DNA of 43,188 nt from assembly GCA_003427395.1 (NCBI GenBank), contig BFEA01000159.1, positions 2,290,369-2,333,556 on the forward strand, given 5' to 3'. Position numbers and translations under genes: made by a program. This stretch comes from Chara braunii (taxonomy: Eukaryota; Streptophyta; Charophyceae; Charales; Characeae). Position 1 is the first letter of the stretch, and each line of letters begins with the position of its first letter. The notes beneath the pieces were generated by a model. The model ran no database searches. It was not told the origin of the DNA and saw only the letters and a program-made list of their open reading frames with translations. This document shows positions 20,736 through 31,860 of the stretch, piece after piece.

Positions 20736-21933
20736 CCGCGCGGACGCAGGGCTATCGCATATCAACTCGCAAATGCGATTGTACGCAAGAAGTCGCAATG
20801 ATGGCGTACTATGTAGTGCCCATAATCAAGCGGTCTCTCGTGAAATCGAGTACCGCTTATGACACTCGAGTGTCTAACTTGAAGTGTCGTGAGGGCCTAA
20901 CCCTTCATGACATTGCACGGCTGAAGGAATAGTCGTGCAGCCGCTGCGATACCTCCGACTCTTGGCCTGAGTGTCTCGGTAGGCAAATCAAATAGGCTCT
21001 GCGCGAGGGAAAACCCCTCCCCTGCAGAGCCTAGGGCTTGGGGTGTCCTGAACGAGAACCTCGAATCCCGGCCCACGACCAAACGTCCGACTAAGAAAAA
21101 TCATCAAAAAGCAGGAGCAAAAGTAAAAATAGGGGTCTCCCCTAAGTTCCTCAGTCCCAGATCTGAGTGGGGCTTTAATATGGGGACTCTTCAANCCATG
21201 GAAACATTCATCCCAAGTATACCCATGTATACGTATATAAGGGTTAAGTATGTGGCGATCACTTTTCACGGTCTCACTGGGGTTTCTCACAATAATATGT
21301 ATATGTGTGATCGCAGGCAACCAAATCCAGAATCTGACTCANAGCACATACCTGCAGTCACATCAACGAACCAAATCAACAACCCACACATTACACGGAG
21401 TCAACCCCAACCACCTTCGACACTCATACCCCTCGCTTTAGCCATACAAGCCCGAAAACCTCCTGTCCAACCAACCTTAATTAAATACTCAGTACCTTTG
21501 TTAAATGGTCATTCAATAAAAGTCCGGGTGAAAACCTTAATAAAACAACGAAGATCACCAGGGCTAAAGCCTTTTAGGTTGAGTGTGGAGGGAGAGTTGA
21601 AATTGAGTCGTAGACCGACGAATCGGCAACCAACCTGTTATTAGTGATAACAGAAAGTGATCCTCAAAAGGATCAAACTGGATCTANCCCTGAGCTTGAA
21701 AAAAAAACTGTAACACACGGCAGACCAATCCCCAAGCTAANATCATAAGTGTATGGANANTACAATTCCATAATACATCCTTACTCAAAATCTCCCTATA
21801 AGNTAAACTTAAGTCTACTTTTAAACCAAATGCTTAAGCTAAAGGTAGACCAACTACAGAATCTCCCCTATTCTGGGTGGATTTGCCTAAATTGTCACCT
21901 GTCAAAATATAGTATATCTCCTTTAAACTAAGA

Positions 21934-22540
21934 AAATTTCGGCNGCGCTTCCCGTAGAAAAAGTGTCTTTTCAGAATTTATATAATTCTAAATATGAAAA
22001 ATATAAATAATTTCTAACTCTGGAAAATCAAATTTTGTCTAACTCCCTGAATTAGTAGAAATTTGGGTAGCATTCCCTTTACAAAGAGAGACTTCCCAGA
22101 TTTATACTAAGTCAGGTTTGAACTCACAAGATAAACTTGAGTCCAATTTAGATAAGATTTAACTAACTTCTCAGTCTTGCAGAAATTTCGGCAGCTATCC
22201 CTCTAGAAAAAGTGCTATTCCAAAATTTNTACAAGACTAAGTNCAGATTTCAAAAGTAATTTTGACTTCCCAAAATTCAATTTTGTCTAACTCCCTNAAT
22301 TAGCAAAATTTTNGGCAGCACTCCCTTTAGAAAGGGAGACTTCCCAGATTTTAACTAAGCCAGATATATGGAAAAGACAGGTTGAACTCTGACAAGTCAA
22401 GTTGACTAACTTCTTGGATTTGTAGAAATTTTGGCACCGCTTCCCGTAGGAAAAATAGCTTGCCAAGATTTATACAAAGCCAAGTATAAGAAAAAGATAT
22501 CAGAAAATGCAGGAAATGACCTAAGTAAAAAAAAATTATT
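21934..22540. repeat. Five alternating ~120-bp repeats, copy B
   Basis: Units begin at AAATTT near 21934, 22059, 22183, 22306 and 22426 (spacing 125, 124, 123, 120). Units 1, 3 and 5 carry TTTCGG/TTTTGG-C-GC-TCCC-TAG; units 2 and 4 carry GGG-AGCA-TCCCTTTA. Each unit then has a TTCCCAGATTTATAC-like block and TAACTCCCTGAATTAG-like end. Confidence 0.75.
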
Positions 22541-22767
22541 ACANAAAAAGCAGGAATTGACACTAACTCCTATGGCTNTAGCACGTGGCGAACAACTAAA
22601 GCAACTACCTATAGTAATGAAACTTAAACAAACTAGCCATCCCATCCAGTCACATGCAAACCAAACCACAAATGTAAGTACTCTCACCACCCCAAGTTTA
22701 TTCTATATAGATAGTTCATGAATCTTCAAGTTCTTAAATCCTTATACCCATCTTACATAAGACATAG

Positions 22768-23453
22768 AGCTGGACCATTCGCCATGGAAACAATGCCCAG
22801 CTAGTCTTCATGATACACACGAACAGGTTGTACAATTACTTCTTTCTTCTTTTTGGCATATGACTAGGCCATTCGCCATGGAAACAATGCCTAGTCGCCG
22901 TGAGCTGTTTAATATCCAAAAATTTAGTATTTTTCTAACTTTGTTTTCAAAAGAAAAAGCAAATATGGGAAGGGGACTGAACCATTCACAGTAGAAACAA
23001 TGTTCAGCTTGCCCAAACTATTTCCATTTATACTTTGTATTTTCCTTTTTTCTTCTTAATGATATGGCTTAACGCTGGACCATTCACAGAAGAAACAATG
23101 CCTTGCTGTCAGTTCACATGCAAATATACATAAAATACGTTCCTTTATACTTAGTTTAAATTATGTGCGTGGTTTTCAGGCTAAACCATTCACCATGGAA
23201 ACAATGCTTAGCCTTGGACCAAAAATCCTCCCTCAGAATAAACAAGAATTTAAACCCCTTCAATCAGACAAACCCTCAAAGTTAACTAAGGTAGCCAGGC
23301 CATTCACAATAGAAACAATGCCTGGTTCCTTAGAAAACAATCAAATAAAGACAGCGACCAGACCATTTACAATAGAAACAATGCCTGGTCCTTCTGAAAA
23401 CAGCCAAATAAACATAGCCCTGAGCCATTCACAGTAGAAACAATGCTCAGGCT
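22768..23453. repeat. Hairpin array with CATTC...GAAACAATG core, copy B
   Basis: Eight units share a ~20-nt core, CATTC-RC-RTRGAAACAATG. Seven are flanked by exact or G-U complementary arms that differ in each: AGCTGG/CCAGCT (22768-22802), GACTAGG/CCTAGTC (22862-22896), CTGAA/TTCAG (22977-23007), AGGCTAA/TTAGCCT (23178-23214), CCAGG/CCTGG (23295-23325), GACCAG/CTGGTC (23356-23390), CCTGAG/CTCAGG (23419-23451). The fourth (about 23074-23106) pairs poorly. CATT and AATG in the core extend the stem. Confidence 0.85.
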
Positions 23454-24909
23454 TTGGTTGACCCGGTCAAACGCATGCAGTCTACCTTCCTTCCACCTTC
23501 CCCCAATTCATCCTTANTCTGTTTTCAATCAGAACAAAGTAGAAACATAGGCTTCACTCTCACACATTCTTTCCAGTTAGTCTGATTGGTTCTGAAGAGA
23601 AAACAATAATCATAGGGACAATACATGCATACCNCAATCATANTACAGGGAGATAGGCAAACATGGGTAGTAGTAGGTTGTACGGATGGAGATNGTATAC
23701 CTGATAATTCCCAGCCTCCAGAACCTCGCCTAGGTTCCGGCAGGGCTNCCGCAATCGGTGGGTGGACTCCCCACAGAGTCTTGATGCGGACCTACGGGTT
23801 GCAATCCCGCCTGCCGCCTTCCTCTCAGAACCACAAGAGTAGACTTAGAGTGAGAAGGGTAGAAGCAGAAGGTTTGAGACTCTCATATACAAGAGGGGTG
23901 CTCTCAATCTCATTGGAGAGGGCCTTGTTATCTTTGATCGCCTGAGGGCTCCGCAATGGCAGCCAATGTATCAGCTTGGTCAACAACTTTACTCAGTCAA
24001 TAGCAACTTGTAGTAAAAGTCCGTGCCCAGCCTGTGGTAAACAACAATTTTCCGCGCACAGTCCGCAGGTCGCTGTAGAGAGGGGCAGAACTCAGCCTCC
24101 TCCCCTGGTGGCAACAACCTGTGGGCAGTGCATAGCCACAACCTGTTCATAATCACCCACGGCCATAGCTATAGTCTGGGCCCGGGTGCAGCAGACAGCA
24201 ACCTGCTCATTGTTAGCGGGAATACCAGCCATTCGTGCACGGCATTCAGCAGCCACGGCAGACCGTGAGGTTCACTCCAGGGGAGCAGCAAAAGAAACTG
24301 TCACAGCTTCGAGGCCTGGTATCGCCAGTTACGTAATCTGGCCAGCAAACACGCAACCCTCGGACCGGTTCGTAGTCACTTTCCTTGGTAGGCCGCCCAG
24401 CATGCTAGTCAGTTGGCTCCTCAACACTCTATAGTAGAACAAGAGATACGGTAGGATTTATAATCAATCAAATAGATTCGGGCAGACGTAGGAAACCCAC
24501 CGCATAGGAGCCCCAATGGTACTGGTCATAACAAGGAGCCGCCTGCCTCAACCAAGCTCCCGCCACAGCAGACTGTGTTCCGGCCATCGGGCAAAGCTAC
24601 AGTCCGGGTCCAAGTATAGCATTTTACAGTGTAGAATCCCACAGTAACAACGGCATACAGCTCCCCCTCAAACTCCAAGTTCTCTGCAGACTTCCGTAGC
24701 TCAAGCTTGTCATAGCAGGGCTTCCGTATGGCTTACGCAGGAACAAGCCACTGGCTTGGCACTGCAACTCGGTTTATACTTCTGCTCAGTGCTAGTCTAC
24801 CCCCTCCATCGGCCTCGGACGCTCACAGTACGGCGCTAGCTGGACCGGCCTAGACTTACTGGGACTGTGTACCGCTGACTCAACACAAGTGGACTTTACC
24901 ACTTACCCG

Positions 24910-25195
24910 GTAAGTACGAAAACCAAGACAGAAAGGAAGTAATATAGAAGAAAAAAAAAAAAAAACAGATGAAATAAAAGTCATGAATCTCCCGCTAAAA
25001 CGTGAGCACCTACACTCATTTCAAATCATACACACACAGGGCGATAGAGAGGGGCTACTCCATCGCCGAGATGAAGGTTGCATCGATCAACAGGTAAGTA
25101 TGCCCTCACGCTCGACGGTAAGTCTCCAACCTCGAGGTGGTCGACGCACTGTCCGTATCGACTGGACTAGGCAACAGCCCGACCAACAGGTAAGC
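24910..25195 (+). promoter_or_regulatory. Cluster of four 5' splice-site-like motifs, copy B
   Basis: GTAAGT occurs at 24910, 25094 and 25118, and GTAAGC at 25190. Two are preceded by CAACAG, giving a consensus CAG|GTAAG donor. All four are kept in copy C (42831, 43016, 43040, 43112). They may be alternative leader donors, or a short duplicated motif. Confidence 0.4.
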
Positions 25196-25224
25196 TCCCA
25201 ATGATCTTCTTCTACCGATTCGGC

Positions 25225-25251
25225 AAAAAAAAAAAAAAAAAAAAAAAAAAA
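25225..25251. repeat. Poly(A) at right end of copy B
   Basis: Twenty-seven A directly after GATTCGGC. Copy C has AAACAAAAAAAAAC at the same place. A-rich ends in both copies could mean a poly(A) tail or a shared target preference. Confidence 0.7.
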
Positions 25252-25620
25252 CAGCAATGAACCTTCTGCACGAAACCGTCCAAGTACGTGCAACTTTTCT
25301 CACTCCTTCTTTCCCGTTTCTCACCATGGCCCCGCGTAGGTCATTTTCTACTAACTTCTAATCTACTCACTTTCTAACTAATCTAACCTCAGATTTTAAC
25401 TTGCCATCCTTCAGAACCCCCAACTCGGTTCTTCCCTCGCTCGTTTTCGCTCAGAACCGAGCGAGATATTCGTCTTCCCCTCTTTTATCTTTGTCTATCC
25501 CGCCATAGCTCCCGGTGGCCTCTCTCTCTTCTAACTCCTAGACTACTAAGTTTTAACTCGACTAACGACATATTTTGATTCGCCCGGACAAAAAAACTAA
25601 ATCTAGCATTTTAAATCGGG

Positions 25621-26570
25621 NNNNNNNNNNNNNNNNNNNNNNNNNNNNNNNNNNNNNNNNNNNNNNNNNNNNNNNNNNNNNNNNNNNNNNNNNNNNNNNN
25701 NNNNNNNNNNNNNNNNNNNNNNNNNNNNNNNNNNNNNNNNNNNNNNNNNNNNNNNNNNNNNNNNNNNNNNNNNNNNNNNNNNNNNNNNNNNNNNNNNNNN
25801 NNNNNNNNNNNNNNNNNNNNNNNNNNNNNNNNNNNNNNNNNNNNNNNNNNNNNNNNNNNNNNNNNNNNNNNNNNNNNNNNNNNNNNNNNNNNNNNNNNNN
25901 NNNNNNNNNNNNNNNNNNNNNNNNNNNNNNNNNNNNNNNNNNNNNNNNNNNNNNNNNNNNNNNNNNNNNNNNNNNNNNNNNNNNNNNNNNNNNNNNNNNN
26001 NNNNNNNNNNNNNNNNNNNNNNNNNNNNNNNNNNNNNNNNNNNNNNNNNNNNNNNNNNNNNNNNNNNNNNNNNNNNNNNNNNNNNNNNNNNNNNNNNNNN
26101 NNNNNNNNNNNNNNNNNNNNNNNNNNNNNNNNNNNNNNNNNNNNNNNNNNNNNNNNNNNNNNNNNNNNNNNNNNNNNNNNNNNNNNNNNNNNNNNNNNNN
26201 NNNNNNNNNNNNNNNNNNNNNNNNNNNNNNNNNNNNNNNNNNNNNNNNNNNNNNNNNNNNNNNNNNNNNNNNNNNNNNNNNNNNNNNNNNNNNNNNNNNN
26301 NNNNNNNNNNNNNNNNNNNNNNNNNNNNNNNNNNNNNNNNNNNNNNNNNNNNNNNNNNNNNNNNNNNNNNNNNNNNNNNNNNNNNNNNNNNNNNNNNNNN
26401 NNNNNNNNNNNNNNNNNNNNNNNNNNNNNNNNNNNNNNNNNNNNNNNNNNNNNNNNNNNNNNNNNNNNNNNNNNNNNNNNNNNNNNNNNNNNNNNNNNNN
26501 NNNNNNNNNNNNNNNNNNNNNNNNNNNNNNNNNNNNNNNNNNNNNNNNNNNNNNNNNNNNNNNNNNNNNN
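25621..26570. other. Assembly gap, 950 N
   Basis: A run of N. The true length may differ. Any frame crossing it is meaningless. Confidence 1.
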
Positions 26571-26780
26571 TCGGTTCTCTCCATAGCGCTCCGCCGCTGC
26601 TGCGCCGACACTCGCTGGCCTCGATCCCCAGACCTTCATAATAGTAGTCCAATACCGTAACCTATAGGGCTAAGCCCAAACCTGAGACTGAGTCCCACAG
26701 AATACCATATAGGCAGTGCGGCACGACGTTTTGGGCCAACAAAACGGCTGTGCAACTCCCATTTGCCCGAGCCAGCTTGC

Positions 26781-26787
26781 TTATATA
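26781..26787 (-). promoter_or_regulatory. TATA-like site in candidate LTR
   Basis: TTATATAA, read as TATATAA on the minus strand, lies within the candidate 3' LTR with GC-richer sequence downstream in minus sense. The motif is palindromic, so the strand is inferred from the element. Confidence 0.35.
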
Positions 26788-27712
26788 AGTACCAATCAAA
26801 AGAAAATATCCTTAATTCCCGCTTAATCAAAAATAAATAAATAATAAATAATATCACCAAGCAAAACGACCAAGGTCCGGGCCGGCTCTACGATCAACAA
26901 CAGAAAAGAATCACGCGCGCCCACGTACTCGCTATTGTGGTCAACCACGCAATCAACGCAATTACAGACGCAGCCGCGCTTAGCGAGGTATACTTAAATT
27001 CTAAACCAAAACCGTTTTTCTGTTACTTGCAAAAACCAGGGCGGATACCGTTGTAAGGGTATTCGCACTGACAGCTTACCGGACCATATTAAGCGACGTC
27101 CCCGTCGCTTCGCTAAATCAGAAAGTTATAAACCCACCCACACTCCAAATGCTGGCGGAAAACGAACCAATCCAATTAGCCGACAAACACAGGGTAGAGG
27201 CGTCCATTAAACCGTGCCTCCACAACTATATGCTGCCAGGTTTCTAACCTGGGCCTCTCACCGCCCAGAAATTGGAACGCTGACAGCATAAGTTCCAAAG
27301 ACCTTTCCAATCGTCCTCCCCCCGGTCCTAGACAACCTTCGGCTTCTCGTTGGGTGTCCCTCGTCCTGGCAAAAACTAGGGACGCGGGCCTTAATCGAGA
27401 CCTTTTGAAGGCACTCTCGCCTTCCTTCTCAAAATCTCTCGCAATCCAAAAACACATAAGTATATATGTATACTTAATATCCGCTCAGCTCTTTCTACAA
27501 TCTAGTACAGAAAGGCTAGGTCTCCATCTTGGCCCACCATAGCCTGGCTGATCGGACCAGGACTACGGCCCACCGCATTGTTATTTAGCGGGCGTACCCC
27601 TCGTTGGTTACGCAACGATAGGTTTCCTCCTGATAAGCATTCAATCAGGATTCTCCCCAAAAAAAATTTTCAACCATCACTATCCCGCGGAGTAATTTCA
27701 CTGGGGCGGGCA

Positions 27713-27733
27713 CCCCCCCTTAAACTCCTACCC
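27713..27733 (-). promoter_or_regulatory. Candidate polypurine tract
   Basis: The minus strand reads GGGTAGGAG-TTT-AAGGGGGGG directly before TG. A purine run abutting the LTR is where plus-strand DNA synthesis is primed in LTR elements. The run is short (nine purines) and interrupted by TTT, so the call is tentative. Confidence 0.35.
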
Positions 27734-28192
27734 ACGCAGTCCCGCAGCCAGGTTGCGCCGGCTAGCAGCCATCCAATGGGGTTACGCCCTAGAGGTACTA
27801 ACTTCTTTTCCGTTAGCTTGGCCTTTCTTCAATATGTCTCAGAATTAGCACAGGTGGTTAGGCGGGGCGTCGCAAAACAAAATCACTGGCCTGCTGCGCG
27901 ATCACGCAGGGGTCTGAAGGCATTTACCAGCCCTTCCACAATAGGCATGACATCCTTCGCACGCTCACAAACAAAATCACCGCTAGGTCCACCATGCCGT
28001 GACCCCTGACTTGATCAGAGCCAGCAGCCACCCACCCTNAGACATCTCTCGCCCTGCACTCATTGCGACTTTCTCAAACATTCCAAAAAAAGTGGCCCTT
28101 TTCGTCAGACTTTTATCACTCATTAGACAACTTTCCATGCCATAAATCAGTTTACTTACTTTTGAAGGTGAGTCTTCCAGCAACAAAAACAT
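27734..28192 (-). other. 3' untranslated part of the gag-pol element
   Basis: No recognised coding. The plus-strand frame at 27578-28009 (143 codons) lies opposite the element and shows no domain. One N at 28038. Confidence 0.4.
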
Positions 28193-28304
28193 CCCCTTTT
28201 CCAAAAATCCAAGGGGTTCTCCTCAAAACAAAACACCCCCTCGTCCAAAAATCACGAGGGGTCTCGCCATAAAACCAAACTTCCCCTCCTCAAAACTCAA
28301 GGGG
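28193..28304. repeat. Three short hairpins with changing arms
   Basis: CCCCTT/AAGGGG (28193-28216), CCCCTCGT/ACGAGGGG (28237-28261) and CCCCT/AGGGG (28283-28304) enclose similar A-rich loops (CCAAAAATC in two). Units follow each other at about 45 bp with GGTCTC-CAT or GTTCTCCT spacers. Confidence 0.6.
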
Positions 28305-29012
28305 GTCTCATCATAACACACAACATCCTAAAACATCCCCTTCCCAAAAATCCAAAAAAAAACATCACTGAGGGACCATCTTATGGGTCGTCATCACAAC
28401 TTAAACAATCAATAATCAACATGGTAAGCTTTTTTAGCCTCCCTCACAACTTTTCACAAACAGGCTGCACTCCCTCCCCTTATACTCTGCCCTATCAGCT
28501 GCCCGTGGGCAGGTCGCACAAGTATACCGAGGAGTAGACAGTTTTGCGTACAATCATATTCACTGTACCTATGACAAAATAAGATGTTTTTCACACGTTG
28601 TCCACACAAACTTATCATACATCAGAGTACAACCACACATGTGAGAGTGACAAGTGATCGTCACATATATGAATGGTCCCTGAAATAAAGCCTCATCATA
28701 ATATACACTCAGGGAATAAAAAGACCTCAAAGAAAAAAATTATCTCCAAATCATAGCTCACTCCACTCAAGCCACCCCAAACCTATACTGACAACCACCC
28801 CTAAAATACATGTTAGATCTGTCTCTCAAAACCTGTGCGTAGGCCACCTAAATATGTACATGCCTCATCTAAATCACCCTGAACCTCAAGACCCCAGCTT
28901 AGTAGGGACACTAGAGTTAAAAAAAAAGGTCATCTAAGTCTAAGAGGGTATCACACAGACCCTAAGCTGATGCCTCACAAGATACTCGCCCACTCACATA
29001 AACAAACCGGCG
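28305..29012. other. A/C-rich non-coding stretch after the third frame
   Basis: No open frame of note on either strand. Composition (plus strand poor in G) differs from the coding region that begins at 29013. It is probably the element's 3' untranslated region. Confidence 0.45.
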
Positions 29013-31838
29013 CTATCTCCTCAACTCCTCCTGGTTTTGCCTATATAACTGAGCCCTAAGTCCATCTGCGGACTTCTCTATTATCCTACCTTGTTTATCA
29101 TACATCTTACCTCCTACCTCTGAGACCTTCCCTGCTGCCTTATCCTTAAGGAACTCGAGACAGTCCAGAGCATGATGCACGTCCTTCTTGCAGTAGAAAC
29201 ATAGCTGATCTACCTTCCTCTTAAACTTCTTCTTCCTGGGCTGAGGAGGTGGTGATGAAGGAGATCCTGCCAAGGTACTGACAACCCCCTGCTGCTCTGG
29301 TCGAGGAGCTGCGGTAGTAACGACCTCCTGCTGCTCTGTCCCAGGAACCGGTCCCCTAGACCCAGATCCAGTAGCCCAAGATCCCAGTCTGCTCCTCAAA
29401 TCCCCTGTCGCTGGGACGTACTCAGGCGTGTCCAACCTCTGAGGTCTCCTCTCGAGTGTCTCTCCTGGCGCTGCCATGGGCTGCTCCTCAATCTCGTCTG
29501 GTCCATACTTAGGCGTGCCCATCCTCTGGAGTCTGCCTTCGATGGCACCCTCCGCCTCAATCCCCATCTCTCTCTCAAGAGGCTCCTCTATCCTCTGCTC
29601 AGGTGAAAACAAACTCACCTCCTCCTGCATAATATGCACCGCCTCAAGGAGCACGCCCATGGACCCCTCTGCTGAGCCCTGTGCCGTCTCACTTCTGGAT
29701 GGTGGCAGCCCCTCCTCTACTGCTAAAGGTACGACTGGGCCCGCCGCTGTTACCGTCAGTGTCGCGAGCTCGGTAGGGGCTCTAAACTCGAATGCCTCTC
29801 TCTCTGCCTGTCTCTGGGCTCTCGCTTCCTCTGGCTCTAGGATAACCCTCCCCATAGGTGGCTCCTGGCAAGGCTCTGCTGCAGATGGCTGTCCTGGCAA
29901 TCCCTGTCCTGACTTCCTCTGCTCTCCCTACCTGCTGCTCTCTGGCCTGTCCACCCTTCCCTGGGTTTGCTGCCTCAGGCTCTCGATGATAGCTGCCTGG
30001 CTGGCCACCAAGGCCCTGAGTTCCTGAATTTCCATCTCCATAGCCTCCAGGCGTACTCCATGGCTTGCTTCCTTCATCTTCTTCCCTGTCAAATCGCCCT
30101 CCAATAACAAGTGTCGGTCAAAAGTGGTCTTGGACAGGAACTTGATTTTACGATCTAACCTCTCTTCCGCCTTCCTGGCCACCCCAAACCCGGCTCTGAC
30201 TGGCGATGGAAGTTCCTCTCCTCTATGCTCCCAGAAGTCTCTCCACATCTCAGGAATCTCCGGGGCCCTAGCTGGCGCGCTGGGTGGCTGACCTGGGAGT
30301 GCTCCTGCTGCCTCCGATCTCTGCCTCTCCTGTTGCTGCTCCGGAAGCTCCCCCGCTGCCTCCAACCTCTGCATCTCCTGCCATATCTCATCTATCTGTC
30401 TAGTCCTTCTCTCCCTCTTTTCTTCAGCCGTCTCTCCAGCTGGCGCCCTTTCCCTCGTGCGGAGGTCGACCCTCTTCGGAATTTCTGCTTCCATCTCCTT
30501 CTCGGGTTGGTACGGCTCCTGACGCGGCTCTGCAGGTGCTAGCTCCTCCAGGTCTGGATGCTCTAGGGCATAAGCTGCTAGGTGTCTATTAATCAGGGTC
30601 AAGGCTTCCCTCCTTACAGCTGCCCTTTCTCTCCTCCTGCCGTCTCTCCCCTCTGGCGATGGAGCCCTCTCTGATGAAGGAAGTGAGGCATCCTCTCTCC
30701 GCAATCTCTCCTCTGCCTGACGAGTGCTCCCTAGTGCATCCCCGAGTCTCAAACCCATCGCTGGCGCCTGTGGGGGTGTGTCCTCTCCAACCTCTATCAC
30801 TTCCTTCCCTGCACGTCTCCCCACGTCACCCAGCCTGCTCTCTCGCTGAGTACCCTGCGCCTCCTCTCGTGCCACCTCCTCTCGTGGCACCTCCTCTCGT
30901 GGTACCTCCTCACGTGGCACCTCCTCTCGTGGCACCTCCTCTTGTGGTACCTCCTCTCGTGGAACCCTTTCTACTTGCTCTTCATGCTTCTCATCCTGAG
31001 GCGACGCTCTCCACTGAGAGATATCCAGATGCGTCTCTAACTCCCTCAACGGCCCTTCAGACACTGGCGGCTCCTCCCGTGTGTGTGCTGGTGACCTCCT
31101 CAATCCACCCTTAGTAAAACGATGGAACTCCACTGGTCCCAACCCACACTCAGGGTATGCCCCTCGCTCTTCAACCTCTAGCTCCTGCTCCGGCTCCTCC
31201 TCTCTCCTGGCTAGGGCCTTCCGTCCTCCCCGAGACGGTCTCACCTCCCTGGGCTCAGGGTCCCTCGACCTCTGACTCCTCTGACGTCTCTCGACTCAGG
31301 GCTGGGGGGGCTCTGGCCGTCGAAAGGCCTCTCTTAATTGTGCCCTGCAGCTCTCCCAGTCCCGGCCCATGTCTCTGATTTGGCTAGCCAGCGGCCTTTC
31401 CGCCTTCCTGGTCCAGAGTGGTGGCGTCCTCGCCCACTCATCTCTCAGTATACCCTGCCCCTGCATGAACCACTCGAAAGCAGGGATGAAGTCTGCCATA
31501 TTTCCGATCTCTAGACGGATCGGCCTGCCATCTGGTCCCACAGGCGAGGGTCGCAGCTCCTCCATCCTCTACTCCACCTCTGATCTCGTCGTCGCCTCTC
31601 TACGGATCCGCGCGACGGGCTCCTCGAATCTGCCGACTCCCCTCAGTCCCTCGATTGCTTGGGCCACGGTCCAGCCCATACGCCTCGCATGATCCCAAAA
31701 GTTATCCAGGAATAGCTCGATGTCCCCATCATCGTATACTGGAGTACTCTCTCGATGGCGAGGCCCATGTCGCTCATATCCTCCTGATGCTCCCAACGGC
31801 CTCCGAAGCGGCCGTGTCCCCCTCCCTCCTCTTGGCAT
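29013..31838 (-). pseudogene. gag: Gag-like third frame after integrase, CCHC knuckle
   Basis: The first Met (31836-31838) starts MPRGGRGTRP. A capsid-like N-terminal part follows (IELFLDNFW near residue 30, then a region with PLWTRKAERPLA and CRAQLREAFRRPEPP that resembles a retrotransposon gag core). Next come a long Arg/Glu-rich linker with five-residue repeats, a predicted coiled coil (MEMEIQELRALVASQAAII), and a C-terminal knuckle CFYC-KKDV-H-HALD-C, an exact C-X2-C-X4-H-X4-C near 29165-29210. The frame is the same throughout but is cut by TAG (31569-31571), TGA (31296-31298) and TAG (29928-29930). It ends with a stop at 29013. Gag normally coats the RNA and precedes pol, so the place after integrase is odd. 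It could be a true third frame or a rearranged gag. Confidence 0.65.
30860..30970 (-). repeat. 15-bp minisatellite coding for a five-residue repeat
   Basis: Seven or so units of CCTCCTCTCGTGGCA/T (plus strand) encode Val-Pro-Arg-Glu-Glu repeats on the minus strand. Length change in steps of 15 keeps the frame. Confidence 0.85.
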
Positions 31839-31860
31839 GGCTGTCTTCGTAAAGTCAGAC

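Larger units (their letters stand above)
20133..25225 (+). mobile_element. B-family LTR-like element, copy B (5.1 kb)
   Basis: Near-identical to copy C, starting TGTCGGGCGCATCGG and ending GATTCGGCA, so it has TG...CA ends; flanks outside differ between copies. Landmarks in order: TATA box, ~300-bp insertion, five alternating ~120-bp repeats, hairpin array, four GTAAG donor-like sites, and a right-end A run. No long coding frame exists. About 20 N bases lie in it. A very long LTR is the simplest reading, but no matching target duplications, primer site or plus-strand gag-pol were found. A long non-coding retroposon ending in poly(A) is an alternative. Confidence 0.65.
25258..27712 (-). mobile_element. 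X-family repeat, candidate 3' LTR of gag-pol element
   Basis: On the minus strand it begins TGCCCGCCCC right after a short purine run, as a 3' LTR should. It includes a TATATAA at about 26781-26787, and its inner blocks match 8600-10740 in inverted orientation and the same order. The far end is set only by the start of the A run of copy B. A 950-bp N gap lies inside. The minus-strand frame at 27176-27457 (93 codons) is unrecognised. No second copy is seen on the 5' side of gag, so the LTR call rests on position. Confidence 0.45.

Noticed and set aside
22768-23453. The spaced repeats as a CRISPR array
   Set aside because: Eukaryotic repeat context, irregular spacing of 30 to 170 bp and pairing arms; no cas genes.
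25562-26660. Long open frames of about 350 codons on both strands
   Set aside because: They are made almost wholly of N from the assembly gap.
27176-27457. 93-codon minus-strand frame as a coding gene
   Set aside because: No recognised domain, and it lies within the candidate LTR.
30659-31114. Plus-strand frames opposite gag-pol (also 29476-30027, 35861-36490, 37069-37521)
   Set aside because: The minus strand carries the recognised domains; these are shadows kept open by GC-rich and repetitive codons.
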